Shown: piece after piece, positions 16,175 to 24,148 of the stretch
Numbering within the stretch: position 1 is the first letter of the stretch
Layout: every line of letters starts with the position of its first letter
Assembly (NCBI GenBank): GCA_025361185.1
Contig: JANYAR010000032.1
Span: forward strand, 1 to 48,188
Reading direction: 5' to 3'
Origin: Alphaproteobacteria bacterium
Lineage (GTDB): Bacteria; Pseudomonadota; Alphaproteobacteria; Micropepsales; Micropepsaceae
DNA length: 48,188 nucleotides
The notes under the pieces: model-generated
The model's database searches: none
What the model was told of the DNA's origin: nothing
Seen by the model: the letters and a program-made list of their open reading frames with translations, nothing else
Made by a program: the position numbers and the translations under genes

Positions 16175-16548
16175 TTGCTCGGCGGTTTCTTGGAAATCGA
16201 CGTGGAGGGGTCGCGCTGGAATTCGGCCTGACCGCGCCGGCTTTTTTTGCAATGGTCGTCGGGGCAGTTGAGGTGGGCTTGCTTTGCTGGGCGCAATTGG
16301 CCTTGCAGCAGGGCGCTGAAGCTGCGGCAAGATGCGCAAGTGTGAACAAAACTCTATGCGGAACGACCGCGCAGATACAGAGCTATGCGTCTGCTCAAAG
16401 CTTTGGCCTTGCTCCACCCAGTTCGGCCTTTACGGTCACATCAGTCGGTTGCGGCAATCAGGTTCAGGCGAGCTTCAATCCCCAGTTTGCGACCGGCTTC
16501 ATCATGCCGCCTGTGACACTGACGGCGTCGGCCTGCTTCCCCAGCTAG
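16171..16548 (+). CDS. TadE-like minor pilin
   Basis: 125 residues from ATG 16171, whose codon overlaps the previous stop. It contains the pilin-like segment RRGGVALEFGLTAPAFFAMV with a glutamate at the position typical for TadE, then an extracytoplasmic domain with cysteines (RCASVNKTLCG, VGCGNQ, SACFPS) likely to form disulfides. It is the third member of the orphan TadG-TadE-TadE set. The assembly ATPase and secretin must be elsewhere in the genome. Confidence 0.8.
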   Translation: MIARRFLGNRRGGVALEFGLTAPAFFAMVVGAVEVGLLCWAQLALQQGAEAAARCASVNKTLCGTTAQIQSYASAQSFGLAPPSSAFTVTSVGCGNQVQASFNPQFATGFIMPPVTLTASACFPS

Positions 16549-16707
16549 GTGCCGGATACCGTCCCGCTGACTTCCTTGGTCCAGATCGGCGGTTTTCGCG
16601 CGATCCGGCCGATTCAGCGCAGTTTTTGAAGAGAAATTTATCGGAACCGGCGGGCAATTTATTCAGATTTGCGCCATATTCTTTCCTCCATGCCCAGACG
16701 GAAAGAC

Positions 16708-17985
16708 ATGCGCGGAATTTCCATACTCCTTCCCTTCGCCATTGCGGCACTGCTGCTGACGCCGGTTCCCGCGTCGGCGGCAGGCTTCATGGTGCGCGAA
16801 AACAGCGCCGAAGCCGTGGCCATGAGCTATGCGGGTAACGGTTCGCGGGCCAGCGGTCCGGACACGGTGTTCGCAAATCCCGCCGGCATGACCCGCGTCA
16901 AGGGCAGCGAATGGGAAGTCGGCAGCGCCATCATTCTGCCGTCGTTTCAGTTCAGCGGCGTTGCGCGGACCGGCGGCACGCCCATTGCCGGCAACAATGG
17001 CGGCGATAGCGGGCGCGTCGCACTTATTCCCAACCTTTATGGCGCGTTTGAACTGGGCAGCGGCTTTTCGGCCGGGATCGCGGTCACCGCGCCCTTCGGC
17101 AATGCCAATGAGTATGACAAGGCCTGGTATGGCCGCTACCTGGGCACCAAGACATCGGCACTTTCGGCCGACATCAATCCCAACATCGCCTATCGGATCG
17201 ACGACACATGGTCGGTCGGAGCAGGGGTATCGGCGCAATATATGAAGCTGGACGTCACCAGCGCCATCAACCAGGCGGCGATGTTCGGTCCCGGCGCGCC
17301 CGACGCTTTTTATCGCTTCAAGGCCCATGACTGGGCGTTCGGCTTCAATGCCGGGTTGTTGGCCGCGTTTGACGACGGCACGCGCGTGGGGCTGACCTAT
17401 CGCTCGGCAATCGACCACAAGATCGAAGGCAGTCTGGATTTTACCGGGACAAGCCCGCTGCTGGGACTGGTCAACGGAGCAGCCAGCGCCAAGACGCGGC
17501 TTCCCGCCACCACGGGGCTCAGCGTGACAACCGATATCGACCCGCAATTCACGCTCGCCGCCGATATCCAGTTCACCCAGTGGAGCGTTTTCAAGGATGT
17601 GGTGATTCAAAGCCAGAATGCGCCTTTCGCCAATACCGAGGGCTACCGCGACAGCTGGATGATCGCGGTCGGCGGCAGCTATAAGCTGGATGAGCGCTGG
17701 TCGCTGAAGGGCGGCATTGCGTTCGATGAAACGCCGGTGACCAGCCGGTTCCGTGCCGTCAGCCTGCCCGACGGCGACCGCTATCTGCTGGGGTTCGGAT
17801 CGTCATACCAGTTGAGCGACTCCATGGTCGTGGAGGGCGCCTATGGCCATTCCTTTTCCCTTGCCCATCCCAACATGAACAGCAGCATCAACAATACCGA
17901 TTCCATCACCCATTCGGTGGTGCTGAACGGTCAGTATGATGTCGCCGTCGATATCCTGGCGCTGTCCTTCCGCGTTGGATTTTGA
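16708..17985 (+). CDS. FadL/OmpP1-family outer membrane channel
   Basis: 425 residues from ATG 16708, which has GGAAAG just upstream; ATG 16690 is an alternative. A signal peptide (ILLPFAIAALLLTPVPASAA) is followed by the family N-terminus AGFMVRENSAEAVAMSYAG and the conserved SGPDTVFANPAGM. The rest alternates aromatic and small residues as membrane beta strands and ends SFRVGF, with the terminal phenylalanine of outer membrane proteins. FadL channels admit hydrophobic molecules such as fatty acids, terpenes or aromatics by lateral diffusion. It stands first in a rightward run of envelope genes. Confidence 0.88.
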   Translation: MRGISILLPFAIAALLLTPVPASAAGFMVRENSAEAVAMSYAGNGSRASGPDTVFANPAGMTRVKGSEWEVGSAIILPSFQFSGVARTGGTPIAGNNGGDSGRVALIPNLYGAFELGSGFSAGIAVTAPFGNANEYDKAWYGRYLGTKTSALSADINPNIAYRIDDTWSVGAGVSAQYMKLDVTSAINQAAMFGPGAPDAFYRFKAHDWAFGFNAGLLAAFDDGTRVGLTYRSAIDHKIEGSLDFTGTSPLLGLVNGAASAKTRLPATTGLSVTTDIDPQFTLAADIQFTQWSVFKDVVIQSQNAPFANTEGYRDSWMIAVGGSYKLDERWSLKGGIAFDETPVTSRFRAVSLPDGDRYLLGFGSSYQLSDSMVVEGAYGHSFSLAHPNMNSSINNTDSITHSVVLNGQYDVAVDILALSFRVGF

Positions 17986-18060
17986 CACGGGCGCTGGCGG
18001 TTTTTCTCCTATTTGCTATGTATGGTACCGGTCAAGCCAGGAAACATTGGCGATAGGGGC

Positions 18061-19509
18061 GTGTTGAACAGCAAACGGAAACTGGCATCCAGGCCGGCAG
18101 GGCTTGGCGTCGCGGCTTTGTGCGTCTGCCTGGCCTGGCCGGGGGCGGCATCGGCCGGAGATGCGCGCGTCGACCGGCTGGAACAGCAGCTTAAAGAGGT
18201 GCAGCGCCAACTGGCGGAACTTAAGGCCGCAAGAGCGCCCGATCCGGGGCTTGCGGATCTGCAGCGCGGAACTGCGGCGCAAATTGCACAAATCCGCAAG
18301 CGAATGGATGCTCAGTCTCAGGTGGACATCGACAAGGGACGATTGACCGTGACCACTGCGGACGGTGACTTTCATTTCGCACTGCGCGCTACGGTACAGT
18401 TTGATGCCGCCTATTTTGCGCAAGGGCGCAATCCGGCCGGTGTCGACCTCAACAGCGGCACCAATTTTCGCCGGGCACAGTTCGGGTTCGTGGGCACTGC
18501 CTGGCGCGACTGGTCTTATAATTTCACCTATGATTTCGGCGGCAGCGGCACCGAGAGAAGCGGGTATCTGTACCGCGTCTATATAGAGTATGACGGCGCC
18601 CATCCGCTGGCCTTCCGCATTGGAGCATTTTCGGCCTATGACAGCATGGAGGATGCAACCGGCGGCGCCAACCTGGTGCTGATGGAACGGCCTACCGTCG
18701 TGACCATCGTTCGCTCCATCGCGGCCGGCAGCGGGCGCGAGGGCGCGGAAATTTTCGCGCAAGGCGACGACTATCTGGTATCGGTGGCCTTGACCGGCGG
18801 CAAGACCACCGACGCGGCGACATTCGATGAGCAGCAGGGGCTGGTGGCGCGGGTCGCCTGGCTGGCCGTCAACCACAATGATATGAAGTGGCTCGTAAAC
18901 GCCGACACGAGCTATGTCTTCAAGACTGCCGATATAGTGCCGGGATCGGCGTCGCCCAACGCAATCGAGTTCAGCGCCGGGCCGGAAGTCTCGGTGGACG
19001 GGAGCAAGACGGTAGACACCGGGGCGTTGGACGCGCGGCATGTGACCGAATTTGGTTTGGAGACGGCGCTCAATCTGGGCCGGCTGTTCGGGCAGGGTGG
19101 GTGGTTTCACTATGACGTCGAACGGGCCAGCGCGCTTCCCGACCCGTCATTTCATGGCTGGTACGCCATGGCGACATGGTCGCTGACGGGAGAGTCGCGG
19201 CCCTATGACCCGGTGACAGCCAGTTTCCATGGTCTGGTGCCCGCTACGCCGCTGGGCAAGAACGGCTTGGGGGCGTGGGAAGTGGCGGCGCGTTACAGCA
19301 GCATGAATCTCGACTACCTGCCGGGGATTGCGGCGGGCGGTGTCGCCGGTGGCGTGCAGAATGTCTGGAGTGCCGGGCTGAACTGGTATCCCAATGAGAC
19401 GGTCCGCTTCATGCTGGACTATGACAATATCCAGGTGAACCATACCAATGCGCCGGCCAACGATATCTCGGCCAACGCGATCGGGCTGCGCAGCCAGATC
19501 GCGTTCTAG
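18061..19509 (+). CDS. OprO/OprP-family porin
   Basis: 482 residues from GTG 18061, with GATAGGGG upstream and a signal peptide after it. ATG 18022 is possible but lacks a ribosome binding site. The mature protein begins with a short coiled coil (RVDRLEQQLKEVQRQLAELK), as in trimeric OprP-type porins. A beta-barrel follows (FRRAQFGFVGTAWRDWSYNF, GAFSAYDSMEDATGG), ending GLRSQIAF with terminal Phe. Family members carry phosphate, polyphosphate or other anions. With an exported hydroxyacid dehydrogenase downstream, uptake of an organic acid is an equally plausible role here. Confidence 0.85.
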   Translation: MLNSKRKLASRPAGLGVAALCVCLAWPGAASAGDARVDRLEQQLKEVQRQLAELKAARAPDPGLADLQRGTAAQIAQIRKRMDAQSQVDIDKGRLTVTTADGDFHFALRATVQFDAAYFAQGRNPAGVDLNSGTNFRRAQFGFVGTAWRDWSYNFTYDFGGSGTERSGYLYRVYIEYDGAHPLAFRIGAFSAYDSMEDATGGANLVLMERPTVVTIVRSIAAGSGREGAEIFAQGDDYLVSVALTGGKTTDAATFDEQQGLVARVAWLAVNHNDMKWLVNADTSYVFKTADIVPGSASPNAIEFSAGPEVSVDGSKTVDTGALDARHVTEFGLETALNLGRLFGQGGWFHYDVERASALPDPSFHGWYAMATWSLTGESRPYDPVTASFHGLVPATPLGKNGLGAWEVAARYSSMNLDYLPGIAAGGVAGGVQNVWSAGLNWYPNETVRFMLDYDNIQVNHTNAPANDISANAIGLRSQIAF

Positions 19510-19623
19510 CAGGTGCAATCCCGCCTATCGGAAATGCCGTAAGATGGCCTCGTTTTTTCCCCACCCATCCGATAGTCTGACGTGATCGAAGCAGGGCCGA
19601 ATAAGGCATAAGAAGGTGGCGCC

Positions 19624-20856
19624 ATGAACCCCCTCGCACCCAGCGCTATCGCCCGGCGCAGGTTTCTCGAATTTCTGGCGGCCAGCCCCTATGTGGCGGC
19701 GTGCGGCGGTGTCGCGGCCTATATGGGGCGGGCTGTTGCTCAGACCGCGCCGGACACGATTGCCGCGCCGGCCGAGGCGCTCAGCGTCTTCGACTTCGAG
19801 GAAGCCGCGCGTCGCAAAGTGATGGCCGGTCACTGGGCCTATATGGCCAGTGGGGTGGACGACGATGAGACGCTGCGGGCGAATCGTGAAGGGTTCAAGC
19901 ATGTGAAGCTGCGGCCGCGGCGGCTGCGCGACGCGACCAAGGTCGATATGCGCGTCGATCTCTTCGGTACGGCTTTCGACAGCCCGATCTTTACCTGCCC
20001 GACGGGTGGCGAAAAATCCTTTTTCGCCGATGGCGAACTGGCGGTGGCGCGGGCGACCAAAGCCCGCGGGACGCTTCAGATACTTTCCACATCCACTTCA
20101 ACGCCGGTGGAAGACGTCAATAAGGCCCATGGCCGTCCGGTATGGTATCAGCTTTATTCGCCCTCCACCTGGGACGCCTGCGAGAAAATCCTGCATCGGG
20201 TGGAGGCTGCCGGTTGCCCCGTCGTTCTGCTGACCGTCGACAATACGACGGGCCGCAACAGCGAGACTTACCTGCGCACGCGGCCGAAGGATCTGCGCCA
20301 GTGCAGCGGCTGCCACGAGGGCCAGCCCGGGACCGCCGTAAAAGAGCGGCCCATGTATGACGGAATCGATATGACGGGCGTCGGGACCCAGAATCCGGCC
20401 ATGGACTGGGCTTTTATCGATCGGCTGCGCAAGGCCTGGAAGGGCAAGCTGATGATCAAGGGAATGGACAGCGGCGAGGACGCGCGGCTGTGCGTGGAGC
20501 ATGGCGTTGACGGCATCCTGGTTTCCAATCATGGCGGACGTTCGACGGAAACCGGACGTGCGACCATCGAGGCATTGCCGGAAGTGGTAGCGGCGGTCGG
20601 CGGGCACATTCCCGTATTCGTCGATGGAGGGTTCCGGCGTGGTACCGATGTCTTCAAGGCCCTGGCGCTGGGCGCCAAGGCTGTCGGTGTCGGCCGTCCC
20701 ATGTTGTGGGGACTGGGTGCATTCGGGCAGGCTGGGGTCGAACGGGTTCTTGAAATCCTGCAAGGCGAATTGCGGCTGGCGATGGGAAATTGCGGTACAC
20801 AGAAGCTGGCAGACATCACCCGTGCCTATGTTTCCACGCCGGATTGGAGAACATAG
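19624..20856 (+). CDS. Tat-exported FMN-dependent alpha-hydroxyacid dehydrogenase with CXXCH insert
   Basis: 410 residues. The N-terminus ARRRFLEFLAASPYVAAC is a Tat-type signal with a possible lipobox cysteine. The mature part is the glycolate oxidase/lactate dehydrogenase barrel: FDFEEAARRKV, ASGVDDDETLRAN, SPIFTCPTGG, YQLYSPSTWDA, the catalytic histidine in SNHGGRS (about residue 303), then VFVDGGFRRGTDVFKALALG and GRPMLWGLGAFGQ. It oxidises a 2-hydroxy acid using FMN. Unusually, residues 227-231 are CSGCH, a c-type heme attachment motif, placed in the variable loop before MYDGID. In the periplasm this could hold a heme that accepts the electrons. It precedes an exported cupin gene. Confidence 0.85.
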   Translation: MNPLAPSAIARRRFLEFLAASPYVAACGGVAAYMGRAVAQTAPDTIAAPAEALSVFDFEEAARRKVMAGHWAYMASGVDDDETLRANREGFKHVKLRPRRLRDATKVDMRVDLFGTAFDSPIFTCPTGGEKSFFADGELAVARATKARGTLQILSTSTSTPVEDVNKAHGRPVWYQLYSPSTWDACEKILHRVEAAGCPVVLLTVDNTTGRNSETYLRTRPKDLRQCSGCHEGQPGTAVKERPMYDGIDMTGVGTQNPAMDWAFIDRLRKAWKGKLMIKGMDSGEDARLCVEHGVDGILVSNHGGRSTETGRATIEALPEVVAAVGGHIPVFVDGGFRRGTDVFKALALGAKAVGVGRPMLWGLGAFGQAGVERVLEILQGELRLAMGNCGTQKLADITRAYVSTPDWRT

Positions 20857-20900
20857 GGCGCGTGCGGATGAATGCGGTTTTGAAAGACGGATTATGGGTG

Positions 20901-21611
20901 ATGTCGGTGACGGCCATGACTTTGAAAGATAAGGCTCGCATAACACTATGCAGCGCGGTCGCGGCCCTGTTGGTTTTCATGGTGGCGCCCGCCCTTGCGC
21001 AGAGTTTTCCGCCGGCCTATCCGCGGCCCAATGCGACCAAAATCATCGACAACGACCGCATCAATGCCTTGGAGGTCTATTGGCCCAAGGATCAGCCCAC
21101 GCCGTTGCATACCCACACCATCGACCAGTTCTCGATCACGTTGCGCGGCGGGCTATTGCGGGTCGGCACCGCCGATGGCAAGTGGGGCGAGGCGCACATG
21201 TCCCAACTCGCCTCGGTGAATTTTGTACCGGCAGGGACAACCCACAGGGAAGAAGGCATGAGTGAGGTTCCCCAGCACAAGATCATGCTGGAAGTGAAAC
21301 CTTCGCCGCCCAATCCGAGCGCGCATGGGACCTCCCCCGGGGAGGGCGCAGTCAAAGTGTTCGAGAATGACCGGTTGATCGCCTGGGACATGACGTGGAA
21401 ACCGGGCGCCAGGGTTTTACGGCCGGCGCAAACGCTCGATACCGTCACGGTGTTTGTGGACGGCGGCACGATACGCGTGGCAGGTCAAAGCGCGCCGGCT
21501 GACATCACCTGGACAGCAGGAGAAACGGTCTACGCCCCGCATGGCGCACCCGCCCGCATGGAAACGCTGACCTTGGGAACGCCGCGCGCCATCATCGTGG
21601 AGTTGAAGTAG
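20901..21611 (+). CDS. Exported bicupin-like protein
   Basis: 236 residues from ATG 20901. Starts at 20868 and 20916 are also in frame and no ribosome binding site decides between them; 20916 gives the most typical signal peptide. The exported part has two similar halves, each with a short cupin-type barrel (residues about 60-130 with HTHTIDQFSITLRGG, and 155-236 with TVFVDGGTIRVAG). Only the first half has the histidine pair that could bind metal. It follows the FMN dehydrogenase gene by about 45 bp and is probably co-transcribed. It may bind or isomerise the oxidised product, which is inference. Confidence 0.7.
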   Translation: MSVTAMTLKDKARITLCSAVAALLVFMVAPALAQSFPPAYPRPNATKIIDNDRINALEVYWPKDQPTPLHTHTIDQFSITLRGGLLRVGTADGKWGEAHMSQLASVNFVPAGTTHREEGMSEVPQHKIMLEVKPSPPNPSAHGTSPGEGAVKVFENDRLIAWDMTWKPGARVLRPAQTLDTVTVFVDGGTIRVAGQSAPADITWTAGETVYAPHGAPARMETLTLGTPRAIIVELK

Positions 21612-21613
21612 GG

Positions 21614-23404
21614 CTAGCGTGCGGCTTTTTCCGGCAGCGCGAAGATGGCGACCACGTCGCCATTCAGCGGCCGTCCCAATTTCGCCATCAGTTGCGGCCA
21701 GCCATTCACGCCAAGACCGCCGGCGGCAATGGCGACATATTGCACGCCGTTCACCCGATAGGTGATGGGCGGTGCGGTGACCGCGATGCCCAGATTGAAG
21801 TGCCACAATTTTTGACCGCTGCGCGCATCGAAGGCATTCAGGTTGCCGTCCATCTCGCCGGCGAACACAAGATCACTGGCGGTGGCCAGCACCCCGCCCA
21901 CCATGGGCAGTTCGGCCTTGTACTGCCAATCGATCTTGCCCGTATTCACATTGACCGCCGACAGCGTGCCGGAGGGCGAGATGGTGTTCTGATCCGGACC
22001 GTTGAACACCACCTTCATGGTACCGCCGATCACCTGGCCGGCCAGCGGCGTGCCGGGGATATAGGGCTCCACTTTCTTGGAGGTGAAGGTCCAGGCCTCG
22101 TTGACCCCCATCACATAGAAGTCGTGGGTGCGCGGCGAATAGGCGGCGGGCGACCATTGGCTGCCGCCATTGGGGCCGGGATTGATGGTAACGGGCTTGT
22201 CCGACGGGGGCGTCCACATGGTGGCGCTCTGCAGCACGAAGGGGTCGGATTTGCGCAGCAACTTGCCGGTGAGCCGGTTGACGATGAAGACATTGCCGAC
22301 CTTTCCGGCCTCGGCGGCAGCGGGCACCATCTTGCCATTCTCGTCCAGCGCATCGAAGAAGATGACCGGCGCGCAGGCATCATAGTCCCAGATATCGTGG
22401 GGCACTTCCTGGTTCCACCAGGCCAGTTTTCCGGTTTTGACGTTCACCGCGACGATGGAATCGGTATAGGCGTTGTCGCCTTTGCGGTCCTCACCATAGA
22501 CATCGGGATTGGGATTGCCGACGGCAAAGCCGATCAGCCCGTTCTTGGGATCCACCGCAGGGGTATTCCACACCGAACCGCCGCCATATTTCCAGGAATC
22601 GCCGCTCCATGTGTTGCCGCCAGGTTCGTCCGGCGCGGCCGTGGTGCGGAAGCGCCAGATGAGTTTTCCGGTGCCGGCATCATAGGCCTGAACGAAGCCG
22701 CGGGTCGGATACTCGGCCCCCGCACTGCCCACCACGACCATGCCGTCATAGACCTGTGGCGCAAGCGTGAAGGAATAGAAGGTGGGATCGGGGGGCAGGG
22801 TGCTGACCGGATCTGTCTTCCACACCACATCGCCGGTGCGCGCGTCCAGCGCCACCACACTGGCATCGAGCTGGGCGACGAACACCTTGCCATAGGCCAC
22901 CGCCACGCCGCGCGCTTCGGGCCCGCAGCACTGGTTGCTGAATCTGAGGGTGGGCGTATAGGTCCAGAGCGGCGTACCCGCCACGGCGTCATAGGCCTGA
23001 ACGATATCGCCGGGCGTAATGATGTACATGATGCCGTTGACCACGATGGGCGTGGCCTCGAACGACCTGGTCACGCCGGTCTGGATGATGGCGACCGGGC
23101 GCAGCTGCGCGACATTGGCCTTGGTGATCTGGGTGAGCGGGGAAAAACGCTGATTGTCATAAGTGCGTCCGTGCAGCAGCCAGTTGTTCTGGTCCTTGTC
23201 GGCGTTCAAGAGCTGCGCGTCGGTGACCGTGACATCGGCGGTGATGGCGTGGGCCCGCACGGTCGCGCCCATGGCGGGTGCGATGCTGGTGTCATGGCCG
23301 GCGTCGGTTGACGGTGGCTGGGCCACGGCATGTCCGGCCCATGCCAGCGCGGAGATTGCGCAAGCGCAGGCAAGGCGCTGCATAAGCCGATGGTGCGATG
23401 TCAT
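21614..23404 (-). CDS. PQQ-dependent alcohol dehydrogenase (quinoprotein)
   Basis: 596 residues from ATG 23404, the start that gives a signal peptide (about residues 8-28). It is an eight-bladed propeller with W-motif repeats (AYDAVAGTPLWTYTP, ALDARTGDVVWKTDP, AYDAGTGKLIWRFRT). Family marks are the vicinal disulfide Cys159-Cys160 (NQCCGPEARG), the PQQ-stacking segment GGNTWSGDSWKYGG, and the catalytic Asp340 in HDIWDYDAC. Residue 342 is a second Asp two positions on, the signature of lanthanide-using XoxF/ExaF enzymes rather than calcium MxaF. No C-terminal cytochrome domain is fused. It oxidises an alcohol or aldehyde in the periplasm and converges on the cupin gene. Confidence 0.88.
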   Translation of the reverse strand: MTSHHRLMQRLACACAISALAWAGHAVAQPPSTDAGHDTSIAPAMGATVRAHAITADVTVTDAQLLNADKDQNNWLLHGRTYDNQRFSPLTQITKANVAQLRPVAIIQTGVTRSFEATPIVVNGIMYIITPGDIVQAYDAVAGTPLWTYTPTLRFSNQCCGPEARGVAVAYGKVFVAQLDASVVALDARTGDVVWKTDPVSTLPPDPTFYSFTLAPQVYDGMVVVGSAGAEYPTRGFVQAYDAGTGKLIWRFRTTAAPDEPGGNTWSGDSWKYGGGSVWNTPAVDPKNGLIGFAVGNPNPDVYGEDRKGDNAYTDSIVAVNVKTGKLAWWNQEVPHDIWDYDACAPVIFFDALDENGKMVPAAAEAGKVGNVFIVNRLTGKLLRKSDPFVLQSATMWTPPSDKPVTINPGPNGGSQWSPAAYSPRTHDFYVMGVNEAWTFTSKKVEPYIPGTPLAGQVIGGTMKVVFNGPDQNTISPSGTLSAVNVNTGKIDWQYKAELPMVGGVLATASDLVFAGEMDGNLNAFDARSGQKLWHFNLGIAVTAPPITYRVNGVQYVAIAAGGLGVNGWPQLMAKLGRPLNGDVVAIFALPEKAAR

Positions 23405-23536
23405 GGAATGCCCCAATGTTTTTGTTTTGCGAAATCCGGGTACGGGGAGCTTAGCGAGCGCTGTCGACGACCTCAATGCAGGCAGTCCAAGGCCCGCACC
23501 ATTGGTGCACTGCGGTGAGGCGGCGGCGCCGGGCGG

Positions 23537-24007
23537 CTATTTCACTTCGATCGTCACAACGCCGCGCACCGCGCGGCCCGCGTGACCGTCGCCCGGCACG
23601 ATCAGGCGTGGAGCTTCCAACGGCTTGCCACCACAATCGGTCGCGAGGACGGCTTGCGCATGCCCATGGTCCGGATCGAGCTCCCCAAAGGACAGGGCCA
23701 CGACATAGCCGTCATCGCCGGTGACCAGCAGCGTGTGCGCAAGTCCGGCATTTCTTTGGGAACCGATAGCTGGTGAAGCGCGCGCCAACAAAACCGAGAG
23801 GGCGACCCCGGTGCAATCCAGCGTAACCGGGCCGCGCCCGCTCAGCTGGGTCGCGCTGATATGCGTGGCGGGGAGGGCGCGCAACTCCGCGAGCGTGAGA
23901 TGAAGCGGCTTTGACACCAAACCTGTGACCGACAGGACGGGTCCGGCAGCCCGGGCTGCCGGACACAGGAATAAGAATGCAATGATCGCAAGCTGGGCTT
24001 TGTTCAA
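23537..24007 (-). CDS. Small exported sulfite-oxidase-fold protein
   Basis: 156 residues from TTG 24007, chosen because GGTGGGAT lies upstream and a signal peptide follows (AQLAIIAFLFLCPAARAAG). The frame is open to 24112, but that part overlaps the intergenic inverted repeat. The domain is the oxidoreductase molybdopterin-binding fold in its minimal form: VLSVTGLVSKPLHLTLAELR, LDCTGVALSVLLARA, VTGDDGYVVALSFGELD and PRLIVPGDGHAGRAVRGV. It is about half the size of a working sulfite oxidase, and the cysteine lies in a different context, so cofactor binding is uncertain. It sits between the PQQ enzyme and the TonB receptor. Confidence 0.7.
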   Translation of the reverse strand: MNKAQLAIIAFLFLCPAARAAGPVLSVTGLVSKPLHLTLAELRALPATHISATQLSGRGPVTLDCTGVALSVLLARASPAIGSQRNAGLAHTLLVTGDDGYVVALSFGELDPDHGHAQAVLATDCGGKPLEAPRLIVPGDGHAGRAVRGVVTIEVK

Positions 24008-24079
24008 GATTTTATCCCACCCATCGGCATGTCCAAATTGGCGCGGGGCGCCAATCCGACCTTTACGGCCATTCCTGAC

Positions 24080-24105
24080 TCGTGATATTTTCCAATATAT
24101 CACGA
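24080..24105. promoter_or_regulatory. 26-bp inverted repeat in a divergent intergenic region
   Basis: TCGTGATAT, an 8-nt spacer and ATATCACGA make a perfect 9-bp inverted repeat between the leftward sulfite-oxidase-fold gene and the rightward TonB receptor gene (start 24149). An inner repeat ATATT-TTCC-AATAT overlaps it. The shape suits a dimeric repressor or activator controlling both genes. A hairpin role is less likely because it lies upstream of both. Confidence 0.45.
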
Positions 24106-24148
24106 ATCCCAAAAGGGCTCAACCGGGTCCCGGGGAAGGGGAATAGTC

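Noticed and set aside
21692..23311. A 539-codon rightward open frame
   Set aside because: It lies wholly antisense to the PQQ dehydrogenase, has a biased composition (H, G, R, D rich), no domain and no ribosome site. The opposing frame has complete family motifs.
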